Source: Membranipora membranacea
Lineage: Eukaryota > Bryozoa > Gymnolaemata > Cheilostomatida > Membraniporidae
DNA length: 60,000 nucleotides
NCBI GenBank assembly: GCA_914767715.1
Contig: OU612072.1
Location: forward strand, 16,494,001-16,554,000
Direction: 5' to 3'
In this document: positions 59,541-60,000 of the stretch, piece after piece
Position numbering within the stretch: the first letter of the stretch is position 1
How the letters are laid out: every line of letters starts with the position of its first letter
The notes under the pieces: model-generated
Seen by the model: the letters and a program-made list of their open reading frames with translations, nothing else
Databases searched by the model: none
Told to the model about the DNA's origin: nothing
Position numbers and translations under genes: made by a program

Positions 59541-60000
59541 TTCTCTTACCTCAATGATTAACAAAATAGCTGGGGGTTCCCCTATAGGAGGGGGGGCGAC
59601 TAATACGCCATTTCCTGGTTAACCCCCAATAAGTTAGAAATAAACATTTAAGTAAGTACAGTAAGTTGCTGGAGAACAGCATGGGCAGGGCAAGAACTTT
59701 ATAGGAGGAAATTCGGCCTCGATACTTTAGAAAAGGCGGAAAATTTTGCACCAACCACACATGCACCCAAGTCACATTTCACAGACTGAGAAATATAGTA
59801 ACATAAGGTAGTATTTTAGGGCGGGAGGGTGGGAATTGTGAAAATATGACTTGTCACTTCAGTTGTCTAGAATGAATGGATCAATGATGGAAATTTTACC
59901 AGTTATAACACAGTACTGTGTTATTAAATAACTGAGCCTTGTCACATTGCTCAAGAAAAAATGAGTTCTTTAGGTGTAAAAAACTCTGTATTATATGTCT
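59541..60000. other. window end, hairpin motif copy D
   Basis: GGGTTCCCCTATAGGAGGGGGGG then GCGACTAATACGCC at 59575-59610 matches the motif family in the DIRS element. No exon is supported. Confidence 0.4.

Overview
The window is animal nuclear DNA: AT-rich, with intron-split genes carrying GT..AG boundaries and dense transposon debris (DIRS, CR1/L2-like LINEs, hAT and Harbinger MITEs, tRNA-derived SINEs). Short phase-consistent introns, TRIM-type RING/B-box genes and a DIRS element suggest a marine invertebrate. A sponge is my first guess and a cnidarian or other invertebrate is possible, but nothing seen fixes the phylum.

Layout. 1-2.2 kb: the 3' exons of an unrecognised plus-strand gene, then two exon-like open stretches. 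2.9-15 kb: a repeat-built block containing a 6-kb segment that recurs at 41.1-47.1 kb. Each copy carries the same 5'-truncated LINE. The block also holds a hAT MITE, a Harbinger MITE and a SINE. Read on the minus strand, the main repeat contains terminal exons of the TRIM-like genes found further on, so much of the 'repeat' is gene-family relic. 15-20.2 kb: a decayed DIRS/Ngaro-type element in the order SGNH hydrolase, CCCH gag, reverse transcriptase-RNase H, tyrosine recombinase, with a LINE fragment inserted. 21.8-26.1 and 33.3-38.5 kb: two intact tandem eight-exon TRIM-like genes (RING, B-box, coiled coil, beta-propeller), both on the minus strand. They are separated by a LINE fragment, minisatellites and a possible two-exon gene fragment. 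47.7-57.1 kb: a minus-strand gene of at least 11 exons, pieced together from splice sites and phase. It encodes a Tudor-like domain, Ser/Asp-rich linkers, an F-box-like segment and a C-terminal Myb/SANT-like domain. One of its introns holds a 3.4-kb array of 118-bp tandem units and large inverted repeats. 57.8-59.5 kb: another relic copy of the TRIM 3' region.

How it fits together. The TRIM pair probably encodes E3 ubiquitin ligases. The Tudor/F-box/SANT gene looks like a chromatin-linked adaptor that may recruit ubiquitin ligase. No operon-like coordination is expected. Most other sequence is transposon or relic. All coordinates come from reading the sequence by eye; no database search was run.
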